Shown in pieces: positions 33,290 to 42,159 of a DNA stretch of 64,000 bases. The number at the start of each line of letters is the position of its first letter. Position 1 is the stretch's first letter. Source of the stretch: Nonomuraea angiospora (GTDB lineage: Bacteria > Actinomycetota > Actinomycetes > Streptosporangiales > Streptosporangiaceae); NCBI RefSeq assembly GCF_014873145.1, contig NZ_JADBEK010000001.1:5518001-5582000 (forward strand), given 5' to 3'. The notes under the pieces were generated by a model. It was not told the origin of the DNA. It saw only the letters and a list, made by a program, of their open reading frames with translations, and did no database searches. The translations under genes and the position numbers were made by a program.

Positions 33290-34052
33290 CTTCCGATACT
33301 GCCATGCGCCGCCTGACCTGCCAGACCGCCGCGTAGCAGGCGAGCACCAGGCACAGGCCGATCACCGTGCCGGCGCCCGTCTTGGTGATCACGCTGGGCA
33401 GGCCCAGGCGCGGGACGGGCTCGTCCACGAGGGGCCAGAGGAACGCGCCGGCCACCGTCCCGATCGAGCACAGCGCCATGACGGCCGCGCGCACGCGCGG
33501 GCTGATCCGCAGGCGTTCCGGTACGGGGGCCGCCGCCATCCGGGACAGGCCGCGCCAGGCCCACCACACCACGATGGCCAGGCCGATCACGGACGAGACG
33601 TACTGCAGCAGCCGGAAGAGCCTGATCACGCCCATGACCGAGACCGCCAGCCAGCCGCCCCACTCCACGGGGCCGGTGGAGTGGGTGAAGGAGTCCCACA
33701 GGACGTGGCTGGCCGCGCCGATCACGCCCCCGACCGCCATGGGGAGCAGCCGGAGCCGGGACGGCGCGAGGAGCGCGGCGCGGCCGGCCAGCGAGGGCGG
33801 GAGCAGCGAGATCAGCGGGTCCCTGAGGAGGCCGTGGAAGAGCGGCAGCAGCACCAGCACGGCGGCCAGGTCGATGGTGACGACGCCGAGCCAGGAGTGC
33901 CAGTTGCCGTAGTCGGGCAGGAACGGCAGGAAGATCGGCAGATCGGGCACCATCGCCCCCAACGCCATCGCCCACGGATCGGCGAACCTGCGTACGCGCT
34001 GTGACGAAATCAGCGGCACCATCGCGGCCATATGACTGGGCGTGAACGGCAA
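33282..34052 (-). CDS. DUF4184 membrane protein
   Basis: 256 residues. LPFTPSHMAAMVPL opens the family, followed by DPWAMALGAMVPDLPIFLPF, GVVTIDLAAVLVLLPLFHGL and GAASHVLWDSFTHS, and five or so membrane helices. DUF4184 is widespread in actinomycetes and uncharacterised; the HxxWD pattern suggests relation to metal-dependent membrane hydrolases. TTG 34052 is chosen because GGAGGG lies five bases upstream and MPFTxSH is the family start. Confidence 0.8.
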   Translation of the reverse strand: MPFTPSHMAAMVPLISSQRVRRFADPWAMALGAMVPDLPIFLPFLPDYGNWHSWLGVVTIDLAAVLVLLPLFHGLLRDPLISLLPPSLAGRAALLAPSRLRLLPMAVGGVIGAASHVLWDSFTHSTGPVEWGGWLAVSVMGVIRLFRLLQYVSSVIGLAIVVWWAWRGLSRMAAAPVPERLRISPRVRAAVMALCSIGTVAGAFLWPLVDEPVPRLGLPSVITKTGAGTVIGLCLVLACYAAVWQVRRRMAVSEGA

Positions 34053-34111
34053 CCGGCCCTCCCTCGGCGTTCCGGGCAACCTTCGCGACCTGGCGATCAA
34101 CGCTCATTATG

Positions 34112-34138
34112 CGGGCAAGCTTGACCAATCTTTGCCCG
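34112..34138. promoter_or_regulatory. CGGGCAA inverted repeat between divergent genes
   Basis: CGGGCAA (34112-34118) and TTGCCCG (34132-34138) form a 7-bp inverted repeat across a 13-bp centre, midway between DUF4184 (minus) and the cation-transporter-like gene (plus). It could be an operator or an RNA hairpin. Another short repeat, TACCC/GGGTA, lies near 34155-34175. Confidence 0.4.
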
Positions 34139-34217
34139 GACGACACTACGCTACCCTCTGTAATGGGTACGGTACGTATCGCTGTCGACGGCCGGATAGC
34201 CGGGAGTGCGAGGGGTC

Positions 34218-34856
34218 ATGGTGCCTGACCAGCGGATTCATGAGCGTCCGGCCGCGTCAGCCGATTGGCTGCGCGCAGCCCGCACCGCCCGGTCGCTCTC
34301 CGTGGCCACGCTGGCCTGGCTGAGCGTGGAAAGCACGCTCGGCCTGGCCGCCGGCTTCGCGGCCCACTCGCTGGCGCTGATCGGCTGGGGGCTGTCGGCT
34401 CTCGTGGAGGCGGCGGCCAGCCTGATCGTGGTGTGGCGCTTCACCGGCGCCCGCACGCTCTCGCCGAGCGCGGAGAACACCGCCAGGAAGGCGGTCGCGG
34501 CGAGCTTCTGGCTGCTCGCGCCGTACCTCGTCCTGCACGTGGCGCATGACCTGGACGCGGGGCACCGGTCCACGCCGAGCGTGCTGGGGATCGTGGTGAC
34601 GGCGTTCAGCCTGGTCAGCATGCCGGCTCTGGGGATCGCCAAGCGGCGGCTCGGCGCGCGGCTGGCCTCGGAGGCCACGTCCGGCGAGGGGACGCAGAAC
34701 CTCATCTGCGCGGCCATGGCGGCGGGGGTGCTGGCCAGCCTGTGGCTCAACACGCTGGGGTGGTGGTGGGTCGATCCGGTCGTGGCGGTGGCGCTGGCGG
34801 CGGTCGCCGTACGGGAGGGGACCCGGGCTTGGCACGGCCATCACTGCTGCCATTAG
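34218..34856 (+). CDS. Cation-diffusion-facilitator-like membrane protein
   Basis: 212 residues with five to six membrane segments resembling the transmembrane part of CDF transporters: ESTLGLAAGFAAHSLALIGW, then GLSALVEAAASLIVVWRF early and WVDPVVAVALAAVAVREG late. The cytoplasmic CDF domain is absent and the protein ends in a metal-ligand-like HGHHCCH. It probably exports or senses a transition metal such as zinc or copper. The start could be 34218 or the GTG one codon on; GAGGGG lies just upstream. Confidence 0.75.
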   Translation: MVPDQRIHERPAASADWLRAARTARSLSVATLAWLSVESTLGLAAGFAAHSLALIGWGLSALVEAAASLIVVWRFTGARTLSPSAENTARKAVAASFWLLAPYLVLHVAHDLDAGHRSTPSVLGIVVTAFSLVSMPALGIAKRRLGARLASEATSGEGTQNLICAAMAAGVLASLWLNTLGWWWVDPVVAVALAAVAVREGTRAWHGHHCCH

Positions 34857-35027
34857 AGATCTCTCGTAAACCGTCACGCACGCGGCCAACACCGCCCACA
34901 CAGGGTAATCGCCGCACCAAAACGGCTGTTTTCCCGCACTCGCCACACCGAGTATCGTTCCCGGAGTATTGCGGAGCATCTCCCGCTAGGGTCTCCGGAA
35001 GGTCTCAAGCACACCTAAGAGGACATC
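34857..35027. other. 171-bp intergenic region before the VWA gene
   Basis: A+T-enriched compared with flanking genes. No RNA gene is seen. It must carry the promoter of the VWA protein; GCTAGGGT (near 34987) is a possible -10, with GAGGAC as the ribosome binding site just before GTG 35028. Confidence 0.35.
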
Positions 35028-36797
35028 GTGGGGCGACACCGCACAGACGAGCTTGATGGCGGATACAGAGCGCACGAACCCCCGGCCCGCAGAAGGTCGA
35101 ACAGTCGCGGCCGGGTTCTCGTACCGCTGGCCGGCGCCGTCGCGCTGGCCGTGCTCCTCGGTGTCGCCGCGTTCGTGATCTTCAACCGCGACCACGACTG
35201 CTCGGGCGGCAAGCTGGCCCTGCGGGTCGTCGCGACGCCCGACATCCAGCCCGCGCTGAACAAGATCGCGGGCAACTACAACAAGGCCATGCACTCGATC
35301 GACAGCAAGTGCGTCGAGGTGACGGTGGCCAAGGAGGCCGCGGCCAGGACCGCGAACGCGGTGGCCGCCGGCAAGGCCAAGGCGGACTTCTGGGTGGCGG
35401 ACTCCAGCCTCCTCATGGAGAGCCTGCGCAACACCCCGGCCGGCCAGGCGTTGCCGCAGATCGAGGGGTCGATCGCGACCTCGCCCGTGGTGCTGGCGAC
35501 GGCGAAGTCGTTCGCGTCGAAGCTGAGCGGCGCCCTCCAGCCGAGCTGGGCCGCCATGATCTCGGCCGCGAACGTGGCCAACGTGGACGGGCCGGGCAAG
35601 AAGGTCCGCGTCCTCGCCCTCGACCCGCAGAAGAACTCCGCCGGGCTGGCCGCGCTGCTGGCCGCCGCCGGCACGGCGAAGGAGGCCGGGCTGGACAAGG
35701 CGCTGGTGGGCGCGATGAAGGAGCTGTCGGGCCAGCTCGCCTCCGACCCCACGGCGCTGCTGGCCAGCCTCACCGTGAAGTCCGGCAGCAGGGTGCCCAT
35801 CGGCGTCACCTCCGAGCAGGCCATCTACTCCCACAACGCGAAGAAGCCGGAAGCGCCGGTGGTCGCGCTCTATCCCAAGGAAGGCACGCTCAACCTCGAC
35901 TACCCGGTCACGGTCCTGACCAAGGACCCGGCGGTGCTCAAGGCGGCGGCGGACTTCAAGCAGGACCTCGCCACGGAGTCGGCCAAGAACGCCCTGCGCG
36001 ACGCCGGCTTCCGCAGCACGGACGGCAAGGCGGGCGACGTGCTCGCGACGGACAAGGGCTTCAAGCAGGAGACCCCGACCGCGCTGGAGCCGCCGGACGG
36101 CAAGACCGTGGCCAGGATGGTGCAGACCTGGTCCAGGCTGAACCTCGGCAGCCGCCTGCTCACGCTGCTCGACGTCTCGGGCACGATGGCGCTGCCGGTC
36201 CCCGGTACGGGCATGACCCGCATGCAGGCCATCAACAAGATCGCCACCGAGGGCCTGGGCCTGTTCCCCGCCGACTCCGAGCTGGGCCTGTGGACGTTCT
36301 CCACGCATCTGGACGGACAGGGCAAGGACTGGAAGGAGCTCGTCTCCCTCGGTCCGGTCAGCGAGTCGGTCAACGGCACGCTGCGCAAGGACATGCTGGG
36401 CAAGGCGTTCGCCTCGATCCAGGCCAAGGCCACGGGCGACACCGGGCTGAACGACACGATCAAGGCCGCGTACACGCAGCTGACGAAGACGTACCAGGAA
36501 GACAAGATCAACACGCTGCTGGTCCTCACGGACGGCGCCGGCAACGACGACCCGGACGGCGGCGTCAAGAACAGCGAGATCCTGCAGTTCCTGAAGAAGA
36601 CCTACAACCCGAAGCGGCCCATCAGCATCCTGCTCATCGCCTTCGGCCCGGAGGCCGAGAAGGGCAAGCAGCAGATGGACGCCCTGGCCAAGGCCGCGGG
36701 CGGCGAGGCGTACATCGCCAAGAACGTCCTGCAGGTGCGCGACTTCTTCCTCCAGGGCATGGAGCGCCGCCTCTGCATGCCAGGCTGCGACGGCTGA
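35028..36797 (+). CDS. Membrane-anchored protein: substrate-binding-like domain plus von Willebrand A domain
   Basis: 589 residues. After a basic cytosolic head and one helix (VLVPLAGAVALAVLLGVAAF, about 30-52) comes an extracytoplasmic solute-binding-like domain (LRVVATPDIQPALNKIAGNY, about 62-330). A VWA domain follows at about 370-575 with MIDAS start DVSGTM and later LVLTDGAG. This domain pairing is found in actinomycete surface proteins of unknown role. It ends with two cysteines (RRLCMPGC). A strong terminator follows. Confidence 0.82.
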   Translation: MGRHRTDELDGGYRAHEPPARRRSNSRGRVLVPLAGAVALAVLLGVAAFVIFNRDHDCSGGKLALRVVATPDIQPALNKIAGNYNKAMHSIDSKCVEVTVAKEAAARTANAVAAGKAKADFWVADSSLLMESLRNTPAGQALPQIEGSIATSPVVLATAKSFASKLSGALQPSWAAMISAANVANVDGPGKKVRVLALDPQKNSAGLAALLAAAGTAKEAGLDKALVGAMKELSGQLASDPTALLASLTVKSGSRVPIGVTSEQAIYSHNAKKPEAPVVALYPKEGTLNLDYPVTVLTKDPAVLKAAADFKQDLATESAKNALRDAGFRSTDGKAGDVLATDKGFKQETPTALEPPDGKTVARMVQTWSRLNLGSRLLTLLDVSGTMALPVPGTGMTRMQAINKIATEGLGLFPADSELGLWTFSTHLDGQGKDWKELVSLGPVSESVNGTLRKDMLGKAFASIQAKATGDTGLNDTIKAAYTQLTKTYQEDKINTLLVLTDGAGNDDPDGGVKNSEILQFLKKTYNPKRPISILLIAFGPEAEKGKQQMDALAKAAGGEAYIAKNVLQVRDFFLQGMERRLCMPGCDG

Positions 36798-36814
36798 GAC
36801 CCGGTAAAGGTGCA

Positions 36815-36839
36815 CCCTTATGCCCGATGGGCATAAGGG
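36815..36839 (+). terminator. Strong hairpin terminator after the VWA gene
   Basis: CCCTTATGCCC (36815-36825) pairs perfectly with GGGCATAAGGG (36829-36839) around a three-base loop, 18 bp after the stop codon. It separates the VWA gene from the sigma-factor gene. Confidence 0.85.
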
Positions 36840-36915
36840 GCGAACCCGTCAGAATGAGGCCGCGTCCTCTCCGCGTGGGGCTTGAGTGCCCGTTCTACCC
36901 GCGGGGGAGGAATTC

Positions 36916-38454
36916 GTGCCTGGATGGCCGTCCGTCGGTCGCGCTGAGGATCATGAGCTCGTCGAGGCTCTGCGGCGCGCGGACACCGACGCTCCCGCCA
37001 AGCTGTACGACTCCTACGGCGAGCGGCTGCACGACTACGCCGCCTCCTTCGCCCAGGACCTCGCCGCCGACGCCGTCCACGACGCCCTGGTCACGGCGCA
37101 GGGGTGCGTGCACCGGCTGAAGGAGCCGGCCAGGATGCGGGCCTGGCTGTACGCGCTGACCAGGTTCCAGGTGCGGGCCAGGATGTCGCGCCGGACCCCG
37201 GTGGACGGCGTGCCGCTGCCCGAGCTGGAGGCGCAGGAGGACTCCGAGCTGACCGACCTCGTCCACGAGACGCTGGGCGAGCTGAGCAGGAACGAGCGCG
37301 AGGTCCTGGAGCTGTCGCTGCGCCACGGGCTGACCCCGGCCGAGGTCGGCGCGGCGCTCGGGCTGACCTCGCGGCAGGCGGCCGGCCGGCTCGCCAGGGC
37401 CCGCGACCACCTGGAGAACGCCGCCGCGGCCGTGGTGCTGGCCAGGACGGGCCGGGCGCACTGCCCCGACCTGTCGGCGATGCTGGACGGGTGCGAGGGC
37501 CCGCTCACCCCGCTGCTGCGGCGGAGGCTGTCGGGCCACATCAGCGGGTGCGAGGTGTGCACCGAGGGCCGGCACCGGCAGGTCTCGGCGGCCAAGCTCC
37601 TGGACCTGGTGCCGGTCGCCTTCCCGCCCATCTCGCTGCGCCGCCGCGTGATCGACACGTGCGTCAACCCCGAGCGCGACCAGGCCCGCACGCTGATCAC
37701 CGATCGCGGTGACAGCTTCGACCGGACCGGGTTCCCCGTGGCCGTCGAGCCGCGCTCGCGGCGGCGCAGGCCGCGCCGCCTGGCGCCGGTGCTGCTGGCG
37801 GGCGCGTGCGTGCTGGCCGTGACGGGGGCCATGGTCGTGATCAACGGCCGCGACGTCTCGACCGGCACTCCCCTGCGCTCGGCGCCCTCCCCCTCCTCCC
37901 CCGCCGTCTCGCTCGACCCGGGCGAGGAGAGCCCGGCGCCCGATCCCTCGCCGGAGGAGGACGAGCTCACGCCGGCCCCCACCCCCACCCCGAGCCGCAC
38001 GCCCGCCACCCGCGCCACCCCGGTCGAGCGGCCGAGCGCCCGGCACGCCGCCGGGCCGACGCCCACCCGCCGCAGGCCCGCGCCCGCCGCCCGGCTGCGC
38101 ACCTCCTGCCCGAAGGCGATCGACGGCGCGGCCAAGATCGGCCTCGGCGCGCGCAACGCCGCGGTCTCGTGGGTGGCGACCGCCTCGCAGGGGCTGGACG
38201 TGTTCCCCGCGAGCGGGTCGATCAAGGCGGGCGGGTCGGTGGCGATCTGGGTCACGATCGTCGACCCGAACGCCGCCGGCCGCGGCCGCGTCGCCTTCAC
38301 CTCGAACGGCGGGAGCGCGAGCTGCTCGCTGTCCTGGGACGGCGACGGGCCCGACACGGCCGACCCGACCGACGAGCCGACGAACTCCAGCGAGCCCACT
38401 CCGTCACCCTCCGTAACCACGTCGGCCGAGAATTCGGAGACGCTGGAGGGGTAA
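36916..38454 (+). CDS. Membrane-tethered sigma-70 family (ECF-like) sigma factor with Ig-like tail
   Basis: 512 residues. Residues about 10-165 are an ECF-type sigma with region 4 (ELSRNEREVLELSLRHGLTP then AEVGAALGLTSRQAAGRLAR). An HISGCEVC segment near 208 mimics the zinc motif of anti-sigma factors. A single helix (LAPVLLAGACVLAVTGAMVV, about 288-307) is followed by a Pro/Thr/Ser-rich stalk and a BACON/Ig-like domain (about 395-480). Sigma, anti-sigma-like and sensor parts are thus fused in one chain. GGAGG five bases before GTG 36916 fixes the start. Confidence 0.8.
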   Translation: MPGWPSVGRAEDHELVEALRRADTDAPAKLYDSYGERLHDYAASFAQDLAADAVHDALVTAQGCVHRLKEPARMRAWLYALTRFQVRARMSRRTPVDGVPLPELEAQEDSELTDLVHETLGELSRNEREVLELSLRHGLTPAEVGAALGLTSRQAAGRLARARDHLENAAAAVVLARTGRAHCPDLSAMLDGCEGPLTPLLRRRLSGHISGCEVCTEGRHRQVSAAKLLDLVPVAFPPISLRRRVIDTCVNPERDQARTLITDRGDSFDRTGFPVAVEPRSRRRRPRRLAPVLLAGACVLAVTGAMVVINGRDVSTGTPLRSAPSPSSPAVSLDPGEESPAPDPSPEEDELTPAPTPTPSRTPATRATPVERPSARHAAGPTPTRRRPAPAARLRTSCPKAIDGAAKIGLGARNAAVSWVATASQGLDVFPASGSIKAGGSVAIWVTIVDPNAAGRGRVAFTSNGGSASCSLSWDGDGPDTADPTDEPTNSSEPTPSPSVTTSAENSETLEG

Positions 38455-38741
38455 AACGGACGCCAAGCGAGAGTAGATCAACTTTTCTTGCCAACAAACC
38501 CGGGATAAATCGGACCCTGGCTCGAAGAACCTCGGTCACATAGGGCATTCTGGTGTGCTTGGGGGCGACGTCCGGGCCGGTGTCACTTGACCGTGTGTTG
38601 AACGTCACACGAGAAATATCTGCCTGCCGGTAAACCGGGATGCGCCCTCAAGCGTCGGCATTGACGTGTCCTGGCGCGGATTGGTCCCATGAACTGCGAT
38701 CAATCGTGCTTTAACCAGCAGAAGCAGGAGAGAAAAGGGAG
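38455..38741. other. Promoter region of the exopolysaccharide operon
   Basis: 287 bp without a gene and less G+C-rich than its surroundings. It contains the Crp-like site at 38594-38609 and TTGACG near 38663 as a possible -35. GGGAG precedes the first ATG of the operon. Confidence 0.5.
38594..38609. promoter_or_regulatory. Crp-like binding site
   Basis: TGTG-N8-CACA within the longer inverted repeat CGTGTG-N8-CACACG (38592-38611) fits the spacing of cAMP-receptor-protein sites (TGTGA-N6-TCACA). It lies about 130 bp upstream of the first EPS gene. Crp in actinomycetes links carbon state to development and secondary products. Confidence 0.5.
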
Positions 38742-39104
38742 ATGCTCAAGCACCGGAGAGCGCTGGCCTGGCTGGTGGCGCTCGCCTGCATAGCGGGGGC
38801 GGTCATCGCGCTGTTCGACATAGAGACGCCCCTGCGCCCGTTCTTGATCTCTCTGTTCCTTCTGGTCGTCCCAGGGGCGGCAGTGGTGGGACTGTTGCGT
38901 GATCGTGACCCCCTTGCCGCACTATCAGTAGGAGCCGCGGCAAGTCTCGTGCTGAACGTGCTCCTCGCTCAGGCCATGCTGCTCTTCGGCGCGTGGTCGC
39001 CCCGGGCGGGCGTCGCGACGGTCGCCGTGCTCGGAGGGTTCATGTACGTGCTTCGCGTGTTGTACCGGGGGAAGAGCATGCAGACCCAACAGGGGGCCAG
39101 GTGA
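38742..39104 (+). CDS. Small membrane protein heading the EPS operon
   Basis: 120 residues with three to four hydrophobic helices (LAWLVALACIAGAVIALFDI, then PLRPFLISLFLLVVPGAAVV and further segments). No enzyme motif is seen. Its stop overlaps the GTG of the next gene (GTGA at 39101-39104), so it is part of the polysaccharide operon. It may act as an assembly or export accessory. Confidence 0.65.
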   Translation: MLKHRRALAWLVALACIAGAVIALFDIETPLRPFLISLFLLVVPGAAVVGLLRDRDPLAALSVGAAASLVLNVLLAQAMLLFGAWSPRAGVATVAVLGGFMYVLRVLYRGKSMQTQQGAR

Positions 39105-40231
39105 ACATCCAGGTAGTTCGGCCCAGAGAGCTCGGGGACTCCGAGCGGGCACGATGGCGGGAGCTGCAGAAGGCCGACCCGAGTCTGGACAACCCGTTCC
39201 TGTCAGTCGAGTTCGCCGTGGCGATGGACCGCTTGCGCGATTACGTGAGGGTGGCGGTCATCTCCGACCAGAGCGGCATCGTGGGGTTCTTCCCGCATGA
39301 GCGGCACAGCTTCGGCATCGGTAAGCCGCTCGGCGGCTTCCTCACCACGTGCCACGGCCTGATCGCGGGCCCGGACCTGAAGCTCGACGCCAAGGCCCTG
39401 CTGCGGGCCTGCAAGCTCAGCGTGTTCGACTTCGACCACTTGGTCGCGGGGCAGCCCACTTTCTCCCCGTACGAGCAGGATGTCCGGCCTGCGCCGGTGA
39501 TGGACTTCACCGCCGGGTTCGACGCCTGGATCGAGCAGGTGAAGTCCAACTCCCCGAAGAACCTCAAGACCGTGCGCTACAAGGAGCGCAAGCTCGGCAG
39601 GGAGCAGGGCGAGCTGCGCTTCGAGTGGGCCTCGGCCGACCCCGAGGTGCTCCGCACGCTGCTCAACTGGAAGTCCGACCAGTATCGGAGAACTGGCCGG
39701 GTGGACAGGTTCGCCCAGCCGTGGATCGTCGAATTGACGGACATGATGCATGCCGAAAAGTCATCGGACTTCGCGGGCGTCCTGACCATGCTTTATGCCG
39801 GGGACGTCCCGGTAGCCGGACATTTCGGCCTCCGCACGGCCACCACGCTTGTAGGGTGGTTCCCCGCCTACGACACCGAGTTCGGCCGCTATTCGCCGGG
39901 CATCGTCCATCATCTGCAGATGGCCGAGGCCGCCGCGAACGACGGTCTGCACATGGTGGACATGGGCAAGGGCGGCAAGGAGTACAAAGACTGGCTGAAG
40001 AGCGGGGTCCTGTACGTTGCCGAAGGCCGCATCTCGCGACCGTCCGCCGCCGCGGCCGTTCACTGGATGGGCCGAACTCCTTTCAACAAAGCCCGAACAA
40101 TTGTCATGGACCGACCGTCTCTTTATAGGGCGGCCGACCGTGTCCTCAAGGGCTTCGGTCGGGTGCGCACCTCGATGCAGCAGCAGGAGCCACCCAACGG
40201 AGTAGTCAAAGAACCAACGGGAGCGCGCTGA
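39101..40231 (+). CDS. CelD/BcsL-like acetyltransferase (FemAB/GNAT fold)
   Basis: 376 residues of a double-GNAT type: LDNPFLSVEFAVAMDRLRDY at the N-terminus, SNSPKNLKTVRYKERKLGRE in the middle, then VAGHFGLRTATTLVGWFPAY and DMGKGGKEYKDWLKSG near the end. These are the hallmarks of the CelD/BcsL acyltransferases linked with cellulose and exopolysaccharide modification. It is coupled to the previous gene by a GTGA overlap. The likely role is O-acylation of the polymer or its precursor. Confidence 0.8.
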   Translation: MNIQVVRPRELGDSERARWRELQKADPSLDNPFLSVEFAVAMDRLRDYVRVAVISDQSGIVGFFPHERHSFGIGKPLGGFLTTCHGLIAGPDLKLDAKALLRACKLSVFDFDHLVAGQPTFSPYEQDVRPAPVMDFTAGFDAWIEQVKSNSPKNLKTVRYKERKLGREQGELRFEWASADPEVLRTLLNWKSDQYRRTGRVDRFAQPWIVELTDMMHAEKSSDFAGVLTMLYAGDVPVAGHFGLRTATTLVGWFPAYDTEFGRYSPGIVHHLQMAEAAANDGLHMVDMGKGGKEYKDWLKSGVLYVAEGRISRPSAAAAVHWMGRTPFNKARTIVMDRPSLYRAADRVLKGFGRVRTSMQQQEPPNGVVKEPTGAR

Positions 40232-40372
40232 GCACTCCCAAGTCCCGGCAGACACCCTCACAGCACAGGACCCTTCAATGCACCGTTCACCGGCTTCGCC
40301 ATTCCCGCAGCACCCGGGGGTGGCCGCGACCGGACCGCAGCAGGGCGGGGTCCCGGAAGGATTTCCCTCGCC

Positions 40373-41206
40373 ATGAGTCCCGAGATAGCCAAGCACAACG
40401 GCAAGCTACAAGCCTCGCCCTTGCGGTCGATGCCGCCCCCTTCGAGCTTCACGCCCGTCACGCCGCACCTGGCCATTTCACCGACGGTCAGCGTCGTGGT
40501 GCCGGCGATGAACGAGGCCGAGAACCTGCCGCACGTCTTCGCCACCATCCCCCAGTGGGTGGACGAGATCGTGCTCGTCGACGGCAACTCCGTCGACGAC
40601 ACGGTCGCCGTGGCCAAGCGACTGCGGCCGAACGTCAAGATCGTCACGCAGACCGGCAAGGGCAAGGGTGACGCCCTGTCCGCCGGCTTCGCCGCGTGCA
40701 CGAGCGACATCATCGTCATGATCGACGCCGACGGCTCGACCGACGGCCGCGAGATCATCAACTTCGTGGGCGCGCTGGTGACGGGCGCCGACTTCGTCAA
40801 GGGCTCGCGCTACGCCTCCGGCGGCGGCAGCGACGACCTGACGCTGAACCGGCGGCTGGGTAACAAGATTCTCACCGGCATGGTCAACGTCATGTACAAC
40901 ACCAAGTACACCGACCTGTGCTACGGCTACAACGCCTTCTGGGCCCGTCACCTCGACGCGCTCAACCTCGACTGCGACGGCTTCGAGGTGGAGACGCTGA
41001 TGAACGTGCGCGCGGCCAAGGCCGGGTTGAAGGTGCACGAGGTGCCCAGCCACGAGCGCAACCGCATTCACGGCGAGAGCAACCTGCACGCCGTACGAGA
41101 TGGCTTCCGCGTGCTCAAGACCATCCTGAGGGAGTGGCGTCGCCAGCCCGCTCCCGCTCAGCCTGAGCCGACCGCCACTCCCGCCGCTGACCGAGGCGTC
41201 GCTTAA
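40373..41206 (+). CDS. Family 2 glycosyltransferase (dolichol-phosphate-mannose-synthase-like)
   Basis: 277 residues. SVVVPAMNEAENLPHVFATI is the GT-A nucleotide-sugar start, VLVDGNSVDDT and MIDADGSTD give the DxD-type metal site, and FEVETLMNVRAAKAGLKVHE matches polyprenyl-phosphate glycosyltransferases. It probably makes a lipid-linked sugar for the EPS. A 30-residue proline-rich head precedes the domain. GGAAGGA lies ten bases before ATG 40373, and 141 bp separates it from the acetyltransferase. Confidence 0.87.
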   Translation: MSPEIAKHNGKLQASPLRSMPPPSSFTPVTPHLAISPTVSVVVPAMNEAENLPHVFATIPQWVDEIVLVDGNSVDDTVAVAKRLRPNVKIVTQTGKGKGDALSAGFAACTSDIIVMIDADGSTDGREIINFVGALVTGADFVKGSRYASGGGSDDLTLNRRLGNKILTGMVNVMYNTKYTDLCYGYNAFWARHLDALNLDCDGFEVETLMNVRAAKAGLKVHEVPSHERNRIHGESNLHAVRDGFRVLKTILREWRRQPAPAQPEPTATPAADRGVA

Positions 41207-41217
41207 GAAGGAACGCT

Positions 41218-42159
41218 GTGAACACGTCTGTTGTCATCTGCGTCTACACCGAGGAGCGGTGGGAGGACATCAGGCAGGCGATCGAGTCGGTCGAGAACCA
41301 GACCCGCCCGGCACACGAGCTGATCCTGGTGGTCGACCACAACCCCGACCTGCACCTCAAGCTCAAGCGCGCGTATCCGCAGGCCATTGTGGTGGAGAAC
41401 ACGCACGAGAAAGGGCTGTCGGGAGGCAAGAACACCGGCGTGGCCACGGCCAACGGTGAGATTGTCGCGTTCCTCGACGACGACGCGGTCGCCGACGCCG
41501 GATGGCTGGAGGCTTTGGAGGAGGGCTTCCAGGAATCCGGTGTGGTGGGCGTCGGGGGCCGCACGGATCCGCTGTGGGCGTCCCAGCGACGCCCGCGGTG
41601 GTTCCCGTACGAGTTCGACTGGACGGTCGGCTGCACCTACCGCGGCATGCCCGAGGTACGCGCGCCGATCCGCAACGTCATGGGCGGCAACGCCGCGTTC
41701 CTGCGCGACGTCGTGTCCGAGGTGGGCGGGTTCCACAGCGGCATCGGGCGCAGCGTGCAGGGGCGCAAGTCGCGTCCGCTGGGGTGCGAGGAGACGGAGT
41801 TCTGCATCCGGCTGAGCCAGCGCAAGCCCGGCTCGGTCATGCTGTTCGAGCCGCGGGCCGTGATCGGGCACAAGGTGTCCAAGCAGCGCGAGCGGTTCGC
41901 CTACTTCAGATCCAGGTGCTACGCGGAGGGGCTGTCGAAGGCCCTGGTGACGAAGGAGGTCGGCACCCAGGACGGGCTGGCCAGCGAGCGGGCGCACGCG
42001 CTCAAGACGCTGCCGCTCGGCGCGCTGCGCGGGGTCGGTGAGGCCGTGCGCGGCGACGTGGGCGGGCTCGGCCGGGCCGCCGCGATCGTGATCGGCCTGG
42101 CCTGGACGACCTGGGGTTACGTGGTGGGCTCCGTACGGCTGAAGGCGGCACGATCATGA
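41218..42159 (+). CDS. Family 2 glycosyltransferase
   Basis: 313 residues with the GT-A core NTSVVICVYTEERWEDIRQA, metal-binding FLDDDAVAD, and an acceptor region containing NVMGGNAAFLRDVVSEVGGF and GCEETEFCIRLSQRKPG (the ED catalytic base). It has a C-terminal hydrophobic stretch (AIVIGLAWTTWGYVVGSVRL) that may hold it at the membrane. The donor and acceptor are unknown. The start is 11 bp after the previous stop; the stop overlaps the deacetylase ATG. Confidence 0.86.
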   Translation: MNTSVVICVYTEERWEDIRQAIESVENQTRPAHELILVVDHNPDLHLKLKRAYPQAIVVENTHEKGLSGGKNTGVATANGEIVAFLDDDAVADAGWLEALEEGFQESGVVGVGGRTDPLWASQRRPRWFPYEFDWTVGCTYRGMPEVRAPIRNVMGGNAAFLRDVVSEVGGFHSGIGRSVQGRKSRPLGCEETEFCIRLSQRKPGSVMLFEPRAVIGHKVSKQRERFAYFRSRCYAEGLSKALVTKEVGTQDGLASERAHALKTLPLGALRGVGEAVRGDVGGLGRAAAIVIGLAWTTWGYVVGSVRLKAARS

